In this document: positions 23,131 through 34,855 of the stretch, piece after piece
How positions within the stretch are numbered: position 1 is the first letter of the stretch
Layout: each line of letters starts with the position of its first letter
Origin: Paramacrobiotus metropolitanus
Lineage: Eukaryota > Tardigrada > Eutardigrada > Parachela > Macrobiotidae
Assembly (NCBI RefSeq): GCF_019649055.1
Contig: NW_026570431.1
Coordinates: 62,001 to 126,000, forward strand
Reading direction: 5' to 3'
Length of the DNA: 64,000 bases
Translations under genes and position numbers: made by a program
The notes under the pieces: generated by a model
Database searches by the model: none
Told to the model about the DNA's origin: nothing
The model's input: only the letters and a program-made list of their open reading frames with translations

Positions 23131-23835
23131 TTAGAAAAAGGCAGAATATCGTGGAATTTTTACCAGGTTATAATTAGGATTTTTTAACCACTTTTGACGG
23201 CGCATTATTACGCTTCGGCGGAGCACGGTTTCGTGCAGGATACCGTCTATGGGTGACCTTACTGGTTTTCTGCGGCACTGCGGTGGTTGGTACAGTACCC
23301 TGTGTATTCGCGTAGACATTTCTTTTCTTGATAACCACTCGACGATTTGGCCCGATGGTGATCCTCCTGTTCCCGGTCTGAAACTTCCTCCTGCCTGCCT
23401 TACCACGTTCCGTACGGCATTACGCCCAACATTAGCAATGTACATTATCCGCTCCATGGTATGCCCGTTATTGAACAGTTCGACAATCAATTCCTTCTGG
23501 ATGTCGGTGGTACGGCGCCGTGTTGAGCGCCGGCGCCCAATGGAGTTGTTCCGCTGCGGGAAACTCTTCCCGGCTTCCTGCACCACTTTCCGTACAAATT
23601 CTCGCGTGACATTGGCATTCCGCATGATCTCGTCGATGGTCTGGTTCTTGGCAAATAACTTGAGAACCTCCTTGCGCAGCTTATTTGCGGCTGTACTGCT
23701 TCCATTTCGCTGGCCGGCGGTCTTACTGAGGCCAGCCGGTTTTTTGTTTACCTGGTTCTTAGCAGCGTTGGTATCCTGGCGATGGGTACGTCGAGTGGCT
23801 AACGGCGCTCGAAGTCTAGTGTTTCTGGTGTTCAT
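23131..23835 (-). CDS. basic protein with two helix-turn-helix-like repeats, possible DNA-binding protein
   Basis: Single exon, 234 residues from the ATG at 23835; an upstream in-frame GTG at 23853 is not a likely start. Residues about 1-50 are Arg/Lys/Thr-rich and look disordered. Two homologous units follow at about 51-92 and 110-152: KEVLKLFAKNQTIDEIMRNA with NVTREFVRKVVQEAG, and KELIVELFNNGHTMERIMYI with ANVGRNAVRNVVRQAG. The pattern L..F..G.T...I...A.V....VR.VV..AG is that of short helix-turn-helix repeats as in transposase or resolvase-type DNA-binding domains. An Arg-rich linker (RRRSTRRR) separates the units and the C-terminal 75 residues are basic. Likely nuclear and DNA-binding, possibly a domesticated transposase DNA-binding module. 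No DDE catalytic domain is present in this frame. The family is unknown and the assignment rests on pattern only. Confidence 0.68.
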   Translation of the reverse strand: MNTRNTRLRAPLATRRTHRQDTNAAKNQVNKKPAGLSKTAGQRNGSSTAANKLRKEVLKLFAKNQTIDEIMRNANVTREFVRKVVQEAGKSFPQRNNSIGRRRSTRRRTTDIQKELIVELFNNGHTMERIMYIANVGRNAVRNVVRQAGGSFRPGTGGSPSGQIVEWLSRKEMSTRIHRVLYQPPQCRRKPVRSPIDGILHETVLRRSVIMRRQKWLKNPNYNLVKIPRYSAFF

Positions 23836-24968
23836 TTGGGTTGCCGACAACACAGGAACGGTATATTATAAGGAATTGGTGTCATAAAGAATGTAGAAAA
23901 TTAAATGCAGATACTATTACAGACGTTTTCAAACAACCGTAATTATAAATAATACAATGCAAGTTTAGTAAACGTAAGCTTCACAGCCCCACAGATAAAA
24001 ACTGAAAATTCAAATCTGTGGACAGTTTCGAAAATATTTTGAAACAAGATGCCCAGAAGTCAGAACGGATGTCGGTTTGATGGATCGGGACGCATGCGCG
24101 CACCGTTACCATAGGATAAATGTGCAACGAGAGTTACAAGGACTGTAGACGAGCCGTTTACCGCTGATCTCTACCAGTAGAGTGGTGTTGCGGTTTTCAG
24201 GGCAAAAGATTCCAATTACGCCAGAACGCTGAAACAGACATCTGTCCACCTTTTTGCCGATAATTTTAATTGGCAATTTAGCACGCCTTTTTAGGCGGCG
24301 CATAAACGAATTGTCTGATAAATTCGGTAACCATGAGAGTCATGCACATAATACTGCACGTTAGGTACATAATATTTTTGGTCGGGCTACTTACTTTAAC
24401 CCTTCCCAGCGATGATCACGCCCGGAAATGTTGATCTTTGCAAGATCTCAACCTTAGCATCACTCTCTACCCACTTCACCTTATCCATCAGTTAAGCGCG
24501 ATGGGGAAGCTGCTGCATTTCATCAGTTAGTGACCCTTCCTGATTTAAAAGCCCCATGCCGTACCGCTGTGAACGTTTGGTGGCACGTCCCGAAACTTAA
24601 ACCCGCGGCTAGCAAAACGTGGTAAAAATTAAACAATTTTATAAAGTATAGTTTCTTAGCGGTAAAAGTAGTTTTTTGTTTCGTTGATTATATTGATTGC
24701 TATTACTTTTCGTAAAGTGATCGTGCACAATTAAGTATACTCGTACAGCGTTGGAAACTATTAATTTACAGATAAGTACTCTTTAATGAGCAGTAAATTC
24801 ATAGCGGCAAACATTCAGGACATGAACAAAAATTATATACATAAATACAGTACTTACAAAAACAAACAATAAACAAGTACAATACATTATTATGAGCAAT
24901 ATGAATCAATATACGTCGGAGTACTCCTTCATATAACAAATAACGTAAGCAGTTTTGCGTCACAGAGT
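23836..24968. other. intergenic spacer with one unresolved minus frame (24106-24303)
   Basis: A minus-strand TATAATATA at 23862-23870 lies just upstream of the HTH gene and may be its core promoter. The 65-codon minus frame at 24106-24303 begins with a basic MRRLKRRAKLP run and contains four Cys, but no paralogue or splice partner is evident. Nothing else is supported. Confidence 0.45.
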
Positions 24969-27900
24969 TTATCGCTCCCGTTGTACGGTAGCCGAGTTTT
25001 TTCTCTCCATGGCGGTATACAGTGCCGCAATTTGATCTCTGTAGCGTACACGCACGGAATCCCGTTGCGTTTTCTGCGACGGAGTAATACAGCCGTTTTC
25101 CACGGAGAACGGTTCATCCAGAAGATGGATGTTCTTTGGTATTTCGTAGGAGCGCAATTGAGCTTCCTTGGCCACCCGGGTCAACTCGTCGATGATGCGC
25201 TGCTTAATGTCGGCGTCGGAGGGGTCAGCGCAACCGTCGCTCTCGGCGGCATCCAGGGCGTCGTAATTGGGATAGACCAAGGCGACGCAGAAAGGAAACT
25301 GACCGTTCCCGTCAATGAATATGTTAACGATTAGCTCGGAGCGAAGGTAGATGCTTTCCAAGCGATCGGGCGCTAGATATTCGCCCTGACTCAACTTGAA
25401 TATGTGCTTTTTCCGATCAAAAATTTTCAAATTTCCATTCTGAAATGGAAGATTACTGGTACAAATACGCGTACATTTATACAACCAGAATATTTACACA
25501 ATTTAAACTGATATAATGTTCGTAAATCTTAATAACAATAATTTAATGATAATTCAAATAATTTTTTGTTGATTTTCAGTATTTATACACGTTTTAGCTC
25601 CTCAGTATCAGGCCTGGAATTTTTTTGATTTTTCAAATTTATTCAGTGGTCGAAAGCAAAATCATTTAAGATATGTACTCATTTGTATTGCCATTACTTT
25701 AGGCTTCGTAGATATTCCTAAAGTACGTACACCAGTTAATAAGAAACTTATTTTTACCGGAAGCCACATCCCGATGTCTCCAGTGTGTAACCATGCTTCC
25801 TTATCCACGGTTTCCGCGGTCTTCTCCGGCATGTTAAAGTAGCCGCTCATAATGAAATCCGCACGACAGCACACTTCCCCTTTGCCATCCTTGGCGTAAT
25901 AGCCTAATTCCGGAACATCAGCCAATTTCATCTCCACACCGCTCATGGGTATGCCCACATGGTCAGTGGACATATCGCCGAATGTCGTCGTTGTTATGAC
26001 ACCGGTGGCTTCCGTTTGTCCGTACACTTCGAAAATCTACGAATGAATTTAACGAATGGGTATTATAGCCACAACTGTAATACTGTGTATCAGTGAATAC
26101 AATTTAGACAGCATTAACGCTACGTAACAAATAAATATACGGCTAAAGGCTTCCTTTTAAATTGGCATAACATTACTACAGTAGTATTATGTTATCTATC
26201 CCGCGTCCAGGTGAAAAACTCTTTATTGAAAGCCCATTAAAAGAAAGTAATTAAACAAATTAATAAACAGTTCAAACCATAACTAAAATTTAAAATTAAT
26301 TAAAATTTTGCAACACTGTATTAAGTATAAGTATGTACTATGTACTTACATAAGCTCCAAAAACTCCCCTCATGAAATTCAGAATCTTCCCATCGGTGGG
26401 CGCTGCGCCGATCATGCCAATCCTTATGTGTCCACCCAGTAGCTTTTGGTACTCTTTGAACAACAAACGATCCCACATGGAATCCGTCCTGGAAACACCG
26501 CGCTGCATATCCCAGCGCTTGATGATCAATCCCAATTTGGCCACCACAATCTTGCGCAGAAAGCCAGAGATATCCAGTTGAATTTGGTCATACAAGCGCG
26601 TCATGAGGCGCGGCACGAAGACAAATACCGTCGGTTGGACATCCCGGGCGTCCTGGAACAGCGATTTGTTGACATTTTCGCTGATGTAACCGACACGGCC
26701 GCCATGTAGGTGAATAATTTTCTCGACGAAGCGCTCGAAGATGTGGGCTAACGGGAGGAAACCCAGCATACAGTCGTCTGGACCCAAGCGCAGGGGCTGC
26801 AACAGTTGAAGCAATATTCGTATTGAATGATATCGTGAAATAGAAGGTTTCATACTTCACTTTGAAAATTTTCACTCTTAATTTGTAATGGATAATATTT
26901 ATTGATATCAATCGTCAATCCTGCACTATCGATATGGATCTCAGAAAGGTCAACTTTAGTCAAAGCGGATATAAGGCCTTTAATTTTCCGGCATGTACTC
27001 ACCAAAAAGGACTGCAACAGGTGTCGGATATTTTCGAGAAACTCTCGGTGCGTGATCATGACGCCCTTTGCCACGCCCGTCGTGCCGCTGGTGAATATCA
27101 GTGTAGCCATGTCATCGGGCTGACCGGGTTGCACTGGGCGCAAATTTGCCCGGCCCAGTTCCTACAATTTAAAAAAAAGGCCATGACAATTAAGTCGTGT
27201 GTCGCATATCTCTGTTGACAGTAAGCCGCATACGTGCAGTGAGAAACGAATAAAGTTAGCAATAATTTTAAATACGAACAATAAATTAATTTAATTGAGT
27301 TGCCTAGCTATACCTCGACTTGATCCATGGTGAACATATCCACGCCGTGCTGTTTGATTTCATCGACCCTTTCTTGTGGTAGTGACTCGATGGTAATAAT
27401 TGTACGTAAGGTCACCGGAAACTGGCCGCTATCACCCAGTAGTGCTTTCAGTTGGGTATCTCCATCACACAACAACATCTCAATGCCATCTATAATTATA
27501 CAAGTTTAGAGAAGCCAGATCAACAAGTTATTTAGGCGCATAACATTGTTTTGAATGTGTACTCACAGAATTCGATCATCTGCAGGCATGTCTCGTGTCC
27601 CAAAGAGTCGTACAAGGGCGCTGTGACCATCCCGTACGCCAGACATCCATACTCGGCCACGGTCCACTCTAGTGAAGTTTTGGCAAATATTCCCACGAAG
27701 AAATCACCGTGTGTCCGTCCGCCGAGTTCCAGCAGTCCTGAGCCGAAAGCGGTCGCACGTTGAATTGCGTCGTCATACGATAGGTAGACATACGGGGCAT
27801 CTTTCGTTGGACGATAGCCGATGCACGGTCCGTTATCTGATCAAACCGCAAACTATTTCACACGGTAGCAAAAATAAATATCTCATTTTTTTCAAATAAA

Positions 27901-28526
27901 ATCACAGTATGCAAAAATTCGAACGTCCTTCTTATATTTGAACATGCAAAAAATATTGTGTTTCCAAAACTAATACTTAATTATTCGCATAATGCAACAA
28001 TTTAAAAGTTTAGGTTTTTGGGCATCTTTTGAAAGTCTTACCTGATAGCTGTTTGCCGAATAACAATACATCATACAGATTTTCCGGGAACACCATCCGT
28101 AAATGCTCTTCAACTTGCGAAGGACTGCGGCGTCGACGAATTTGTCCATCAATCTGTAAAGACTGACATGTATATTTCGGCATTGAGCAATAAATTCTTG
28201 TCCTTACCATTAGTTATCAACTTTTACGCATGACGTTCCAGTTTAATATGCAAGTATTGCTGTTAAGCATATTAACCATAGTGTGGTTCTCTACATAGCT
28301 TATAAACTTATAACGAATATTGTAGTACAGATTTACGAGTAACTGGAAAGAAATATGGAATTTATAATTGCGCCTGGACTAGGTCTAATGACTTGCTTAC
28401 CTCGAGTAAATTGTTCTTTTTGCGCGACAAAATTGCTGCCTCCAATCGGTAAACCCATTTTTCCAAAATATTGGTTGCGATATAAATAAGAGACTTGAGG
28501 ATATGGTAAAGATATGATAAAATCAT
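24969..28526 (-). CDS. long-chain acyl-CoA synthetase, array copy ACSL-1
   Basis: Activates long-chain fatty acids to acyl-CoA (ATP to AMP plus PPi) at ER or outer mitochondrial membranes. Exons 28526-28401, 28153-28042, 27836-27567, 27489-27314, 27161-27003, 26796-26350, 26036-25758 and 25439-24969 (minus) give 679 residues; phases 0, 1, 1, 0, 0, 0, 0. Exon 1 is an amphipathic or hydrophobic N-terminal anchor ([20 protein letters not shown]). Exon 4 onward has the AMP-binding enzyme core: P-loop [19 protein letters not shown], then [32 protein letters not shown] and [12 protein letters not shown]. The ACSL-specific [19 protein letters not shown] motif is in the last exon. All expected adenylate-forming motifs are intact, and the length fits animal ACSL1/3/4-type enzymes. 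It has one-residue insertions in exons 4 and 6 relative to its neighbours. Closest in N-terminus to copy 2. Confidence 0.92.
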
Positions 28527-29315
28527 TTTTAAACAGACTCATTGGCAATGTTTATTCTTAAAACCAGAAACAAAATAAATTACGTTTTGCACGATCAAGT
28601 GCTTATAAACAAACGATTAACCAAGAGATTTGCTACCAGATTAATTTCAAGAGTTTCGTGTTACTTCCATACACTTCACGGTCGTCAAAATAACCAACCG
28701 AACACGGAATTATCCGATTCCCGCTGCCAATGTATATAAATATCCTTTTTCCGCGTATAGTGTGAGCATATTTTGACCGGACACCTCGTGGTGAAAACTG
28801 CCGGTATGATATAATTGGTTTACGATTGACATTGTCCTGCACGATAAGTGTAGTGTGAACTTTAGAGCCAGTTTGTTATAGTCTACAGACTTATCTTTAC
28901 TGCAAAATCAGCTCACAATGCTTATATCGCGGAAACGTGTAAACGCAGAAATAGTATAGCGCTATGTATTGACCAGTGGCGAGATTCGAGAATATCTGTA
29001 ATGGCACAATGCTCAATGTTACTGTATTCGTGCACCGTACTTGTACACGTATTGTACCTTTATTCACACTTAAAACATACGAGTACAGTATTACATTGTG
29101 CTCGGGTCTTATTAAAGCCGGCATCACAAAAAACTGCGTGGAACTGCATTATGTACATGTACTATCAGGTTATAGAAAATTACATTTTGATTTGGGTATT
29201 TATTATTTACACGCACATTCCGATGTGTGCAAAAATTGTCGATTTCCGAGTTTAGAAATTTGCAAGATTCGCGGTGTACAGATGCATGTTGATGCAATCA
29301 TTGCTGCTCTTACAA
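28527..29315. other. intergenic spacer downstream of the small secreted peptide gene
   Basis: No gene supported. AT-rich with several GTAC-containing words. Overlapping short plus frames near 28976-29359 contain no recognisable motif and partly overlap the peptide exon antisense. Confidence 0.5.
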
Positions 29316-29837
29316 TCAGCAGACCTTATGGTTATCGCAGATGCAGTAGCCGAAACTGAAACATGTTTTGGCTTCTCCCATGGCGGAGATCTACAAAAAA
29401 AGGACGACTTAGCAGAATAAGTGTACAGTGTATTTCTATTGGATATTAGGTCACCAGTCAAGGACAGACAGAGATTTTGGTTGAGATTATTGCAAAAACT
29501 AGTCAACTGAGTATAGTGTGCGCCGTGCTAACATTTTTAAAATACAGGTACAGATAGATAGCTGTTGCACAACAAGTTAATGCGTAATAATTATCGTGCC
29601 TTCTCCTTGCACCGCTACCAAGATTGCAGTAATATTCGAAATGTTATTTATATATACATTTATAGAAGTATATATTTGTAATAGTTTGTCAAGCTGTTAT
29701 GTTAATGGAAATATATAAGAGACTGTTTCCTGATCTAAAGTAAAAGGTATTAAAGGGAAACAAAATTCCACTGGGCTTACCGCCGCCAAAACCGTGACCA
29801 CTAACATAATCCAGTTCCAGATCGACAGAAATTTCAT
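29316..29837 (-). CDS. small secreted cysteine-containing peptide (43 residues)
   Basis: Exons 29837-29781 and 29390-29316 (minus) join in phase 0 (GCG|GTAAGC donor, TTTTTTTGTAG acceptor) into a 43-residue precursor. Exon 1 encodes a classic signal peptide, MKFLSIWNWIMLVVTVLAA, ending at the splice junction. The mature part is about 20 residues with four cysteines spaced C-x5-C-x-C-x5-C, ending at the last Cys, enough for two disulphides. That makes it a candidate secreted defence peptide, hormone or other short effector; I do not recognise the family. A TATA-like box lies 86 bases upstream. It is too short for usual gene finders and sits between two ACSL genes on the same strand. Confidence is moderate because no homologue is available for comparison. 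Confidence 0.55.
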
Positions 29838-31408
29838 GGTGAATGTTTACGCTTGATACTCCAGAAAGAAAAAGATGCAGCTTGAATGAGTTATACTGTG
29901 TTAGCAAAAGTACTGAGTACGGCTTATATACCTTTTTTTGCATTGAAACCATGCATCCTAGTTATAACTTTTTCTCAATGGTGGACAGGGTATTTCAATA
30001 ACTTTTCCAAAAACAACCGATCAATAACTTAACTGCGTAAACTATCGGGCGAATTTATACTCAGCGTATCAATATTTGGTTGCGATTAAGCCGAAATAAA
30101 GTTCAAAACATGTCTATTTCAGTATTAACCAGCCTGAGGCTGTGATAGAAACTGAATCACGTTTTTCTGTTTTGTGACGCTTTGTTCGATTCTTGTCTTT
30201 TCTTCTGTTTATTGTTATTGATTGGTTTTTAGATCTGATCATAAAAAACAATATGAATTATCGGTGTTACCAGTGTTATTGCAATTTGTACATACAGACT
30301 GCAAGACGTACAGCAACCAGCAAAACTAATCCGTAATAACTATTACCTCCATCAATAACAAACCTATGAATCATAGTAATATCGGTACATTTATTTAAAC
30401 CTTTACTCATACGACAGACGTATGGATCACAATCACCCTTAAATAAGTGTTGTTTGTCTCGAAAAAGACCAATATTCCGCACTTGTTCTACATATAATAA
30501 GTGTGTAGATAATTATGATAAAGCAGTGCACAAGACAAAAATGTATTTTGCCTTGTTTATAAAGGGCGTAGTAAAATATTCAAAAAATTCCATCATTTAA
30601 TGCCGGGTTAAAAATGTCAAAAAAATTCTACCGGTTTTAAATTCAACCACGATGCGTTTTTTTGTCCAATTATGTACTACAATTTATCTTTGCAATATTA
30701 AAAATGCTTTAATCCAGCGGATATGCGGACATATAGAGGATTTTCATGCAAAAATAACGGTGTTTTACCAGCATGTGCAACATATAACATTACAATTTTT
30801 TGGCCATTCAGTGTGAATTAGAATAATTCTAAAAATCTGTGCTTTTTGAAATTACAGCGTCCATATACTCAAATTTATACATATGTAAATATTTTGCTTT
30901 TTTCCACTTATGCAACAGCTGTAGGTATTGTTTAAGATCCCTGTACAGCAGGTCACGGAATGTTTTCTTCACCTACAGTAGCATGGTTATCGTAGTTTGG
31001 CGGCACCACTTCCTCGTCTTTACGAAACACTGTTGACAGACTATAGCATATACTACGCAGCAACATCAACTCACCTTTTTCTGCTTCCAAAAAAATTCTT
31101 TACTTTGTTTTTTTTTGCGATTTATTTGTTTTTAATCGCATTGCGGAATCAAAGTCAGGAACTCTAGTACAGCACTCATTCATTAATTAAATAATATTTT
31201 ATTGTGCTTATCATCTTCCAGTTTTAATAATATAACACTAACATATAACATTGAACAAATAGTTTCTAGACACCTTCGCCGAAGAATAATTTGGCGTTGA
31301 AGAATATCGAGGAAAGATGATGCTGCAGGCGAAAAACTTTAACTATTTAAACAATATGTAATACCATATGTAATACTTTAGAAACATTGAGCACATTTAC
31401 CAAAAAGC
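29838..31408. other. intergenic spacer between the small peptide gene and ACSL-2
   Basis: About 1.6 kb, strongly AT-rich with poly-T tracts (for example around 31105-31140). No convincing coding region or RNA gene. Confidence 0.5.
29923..29930 (-). promoter_or_regulatory. putative TATA box of the small secreted peptide gene
   Basis: Minus-strand TATATAAG lies 86 bases upstream of the ATG at 29837. A CACAGT-type initiator context falls about 30 bases downstream. Consensus match only. Confidence 0.4.
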
Positions 31409-34400
31409 TTAGTCGCCGGCGTAGAGCTGTGCTATTTCTTTCTTAAATTTGGTGCGTATATGCTCTCTTTTAGTTTTATTAGACGGGGTCAAACAACCAT
31501 TCTCCATGGAAAATCCTTCGTCCAGAATGTGTATCTTTTTGGGAATTTCGTATGACTTCATATGCCGGTCGTGCCCGATACGGGTCAGTTCGTCTATAAG
31601 TTGCTTTTTAACAGCTTCCGTTGCCTGCTTATTTTCGGACTTGATTTTTCCCGCCTTCATGGCATCATATTTGGGATATATCAAGGCGACACAGTAAGGA
31701 TATTTGCTGTCGCCATCGATGAAAATATTGCTGATTAGATCAGAGCGAGAAAAGGCGCCTTCTAAGCGTTCTGGCGCTAAGTATTCGCCTTGGCTTAATT
31801 TGAACACGTGCTTCTTCCGGTCGAAGATGCGCAGGTTTCCATCCTGTAATTAGAACTATTCGTTTTACTGATTAAAAATCAGTACATGAACAAAGTACTA
31901 TTTATGGGGAATATTTTATCTGTGCTTCGAAGTACAGATATGAAGCTAGAACAATAATGTAGTATTACATCTTCGTAAAACTGTCGTGCATTAATGTTAA
32001 CCGAATTCTGAGTGCGTCATCTGCTTTAATCTTATCGACCTATGCTCCGCAGACGACACCGGTAGTTATTGTGTTAACCAGCACCCAGTAAAAGAATTTT
32101 GCAAGCCGGTGGCGACCAACAATTCGAAGTATCATACTCCAGATTTAGAAATTTCAGAAACGCTGAGAATGTCATTTACAGAAACGCTGTACAGGTGCAA
32201 TAAATAAATGTTGCACAAATAAATAATTTTTATAATCTGCTATATGCTCCGTTCCCACGATATGGATCGGGCGCCTTCGCCAAAAAAATTTTAAAGCAAA
32301 ATACCAAATTTATTAGCTGGAAGCTTAGCAATAAAATACAGTACTCGTACGTATACATAGTCGTGAAATGTTTTAAAAATGTTCAGTAAAATTTATTTTC
32401 GCGAATGTTTCCGATTTTGGCTCCGCATTAACTGGAAAATTCCTGTTTCGGTTTCGGTGCCAACTGCCCACTAAAAAAATGTACAGTCTCTGTTTAGAAA
32501 AACCCAATAGGCAGCAATGCGTATGGCGAATTTATAAATGCAAAGAAACAGCGATAATCGTACAATTATCGTAAATGCCGTAATGTACTTTGTAAACATA
32601 AAAGTCTCACCGGCAACCACATGCCAATATCACCGGTGTGCAGCCATCCGTCTTGATCAATGGTTTTGGCGGTCTTGTCTTCCATCTTGAAATACCCTTT
32701 CATCAGAAAGTCGGCACGAGCGCACAGTTCTCCTTTTCCATCAGCCGCGCGGTATCCCATCTTCGGCACATCCACCAACTTGATTTCCGTATCCGGAAAC
32801 GGAATGCCAACTTGATCGGCGGCAAGGTCTCCGTACACTGTTCCCGTAAACGGTCCACAAGATTCTGTTTGTCCGTAATTTTCCGCCACCTGAATTAAAG
32901 AACAATAGTAAACTGTCCAGAAGAAGTGCTGTAACGTTTGGCAACGTACGTAACATCCAAAGGCCGCTCGCATAAAGTTCAAGACTTTCCCATCAGTTGG
33001 CGCCGATCCCGTCTGACTAATTCTGACCTTTCCGCCAAGCATCGCCTGGTATTTATGGAAAAGCCATCGGTCCCAGAAAGAGTCATTGCGAAATATTCCC
33101 CACTGCATCTCAACGGTTTTACACAGTATTCCGAGGGCGGCCGCTATGCGCTTAAATATATTTCGGTTAAGATCCGCCTGAATTTCGTTATGGATGCGGG
33201 TCATGATGCGGGGCACGAAGAAGAAATATGTCGGCTGCACTTCCTTGGCATCGGCATACAGGACTTTGGGATTACGTATATCGCCGCTGATGTAACCAAC
33301 TTTACCGCCATGTACATGTATCAGTTTCTCAATGAACCGTTCGGCAATGTGTGCCAGTGGAAGAAAACCGAGCGTAGAATCTTCCGGGGTCATTTTGGCC
33401 GGCTAAACAAAGTGATCTTTCATTGTGAACGGGTACACAGTTTAGATAAGGAATTTTGTCAGTACTACCATAAAAAGTATTTATTTTGTAACAAGATTTA
33501 CGAAAAATATGCTTATGAAAATAAAAATATATTGATTTACGAAATAAGCTACACACATGATAGGATATAATCTTAACCGCAGAACGAGCAAAGCGTATTA
33601 TAATATGAAAATATTAATAATTAAATGTTATGTCTGCCAAACTGATATTGATTTTCGACTCGGCAGTTTAAATTTCAAATCCGGGTTGCGGGCTACAGTG
33701 TAGATATTGAGTATACTTTTGTTGTTATTATGCATTATGCTAAGCGTAATAACATTTTCCAGAATTTCGGCACTTAGTTTTTTACCAGCATGCTTTGCGT
33801 CATGGATTTTAAGAAGAGGACGAACTGTCGGTGCGTAATCATGACCGCTTTGGCCATTCCAGTGGTTCCGCTGGTGAACAACAAAGTGGCCAGCTGATCC
33901 GGTTCCGACGGACATACTGGAACTGGATTGGAACGTCCTAATTTCTACATGCCACCAAAAATGTTTAAATTAATGTCAAAAAGATAAAATTCAGTGCAAC
34001 AGCTCACAGAAAAATTACGCAAGGATAAAACATCATTTCTGCCCAGGCGTTTAATTCTAGGAAGCATTTGTAAATTTATACATTTATATCGAGCAACAAT
34101 GTTCACTGTTTGTCAGTGATTCCACAAAATTGCAGCATATCCTTAAAAGTAATCTTCCACTATTTACTTGTAATATTAGATTTTTCTTATATGTAATATT
34201 ATTAAATAATTGATTTTCCTAGTACAATTAATTTTCTTATGCTTACGGACTCACACTTTCACAGCACTGTACGTACAAACTCCACAATTAACTGGTAAAG
34301 TAAGATTAGTAGTTTACGTCTGTACTTCAACATCGTCCATAGTGAAGAATTTGACCCCGTGATTGTCCAAGTCGATCACTCTTTCCACTGGAAGTTGATC

Positions 34401-34775
34401 GACGGTGATAATGGTGCGCAGTGTCTTGGGAAGTTGACCATGACCTAATAAGGCGTCCACATGATCGTCGCCGTCGCAAACCACCACTTCGATCCCACCT
34501 GTACGCGGAAAACACAGATGGTGTTGATTACAGTCTGAGTAGGGTTAGTTTGCAAACATGCCAGCAAAAACGTAATGCTGGTTACAATTTCCAGTAATGT
34601 TTAATAATTATAAATTAATACATTGACTTTGATTTTACTGCAGCTGCAATTAATTAACAGCTAACTATAGTTAGCAAACTTAGAATTATTTATAATAATA
34701 GCTGGTATTTTATGTGGCAGTGGTTGGAACAGATTGCAATGGCAACGCAAGTATAATTTTGCACTAGGTAGTAAT

Positions 34776-34847
34776 GGGACAGTAGTCTAGGGGTATGATT
34801 TCTGTTTCGGGTACAGGAGGTCCCGGGTTCAATTCCCGGCTGTCCCC
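34776..34847 (+). tRNA. tRNA-Pro (anticodon CGG)
   Basis: A 72-base cloverleaf. Acceptor stem GGGACAG pairs with CTGTCCC; discriminator C at 34847. D arm 34785-34799. Anticodon stem TCTGT/ACAGG with loop TTCGGGT and anticodon CGG at 34808-34810. Variable loop of five. T arm CCGGG-TTCAATT-CCCGG. The GTCTAGGGGTATGAT and AGGTCCCGGGTTC segments are typical of eukaryotic tRNA-Pro. No intron and no encoded CCA. It lies on the plus strand inside intron 3 of ACSL-2, opposite to that gene's transcription. Confidence 0.96.
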
Positions 34848-34849
34848 TC

Positions 34850-34855
34850 TTTTTT
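34850..34855 (+). terminator. RNA polymerase III terminator of tRNA-Pro
   Basis: Run of six T residues starting three bases after the mature tRNA end, the standard polymerase III stop signal. Confidence 0.85.

Noticed and set aside
23249-23887. 212-codon open plus frame
   Set aside because: Antisense shadow of the HTH-repeat gene; hydrophobic but without conserved pattern.
29001-29359. Overlapping plus frames near the small peptide gene
   Set aside because: No motif and antisense to the peptide exon; composition typical of spacer.
32938-33570. 210-codon open plus frame
   Set aside because: Antisense to exon 6 of ACSL-2, which has unambiguous family motifs.
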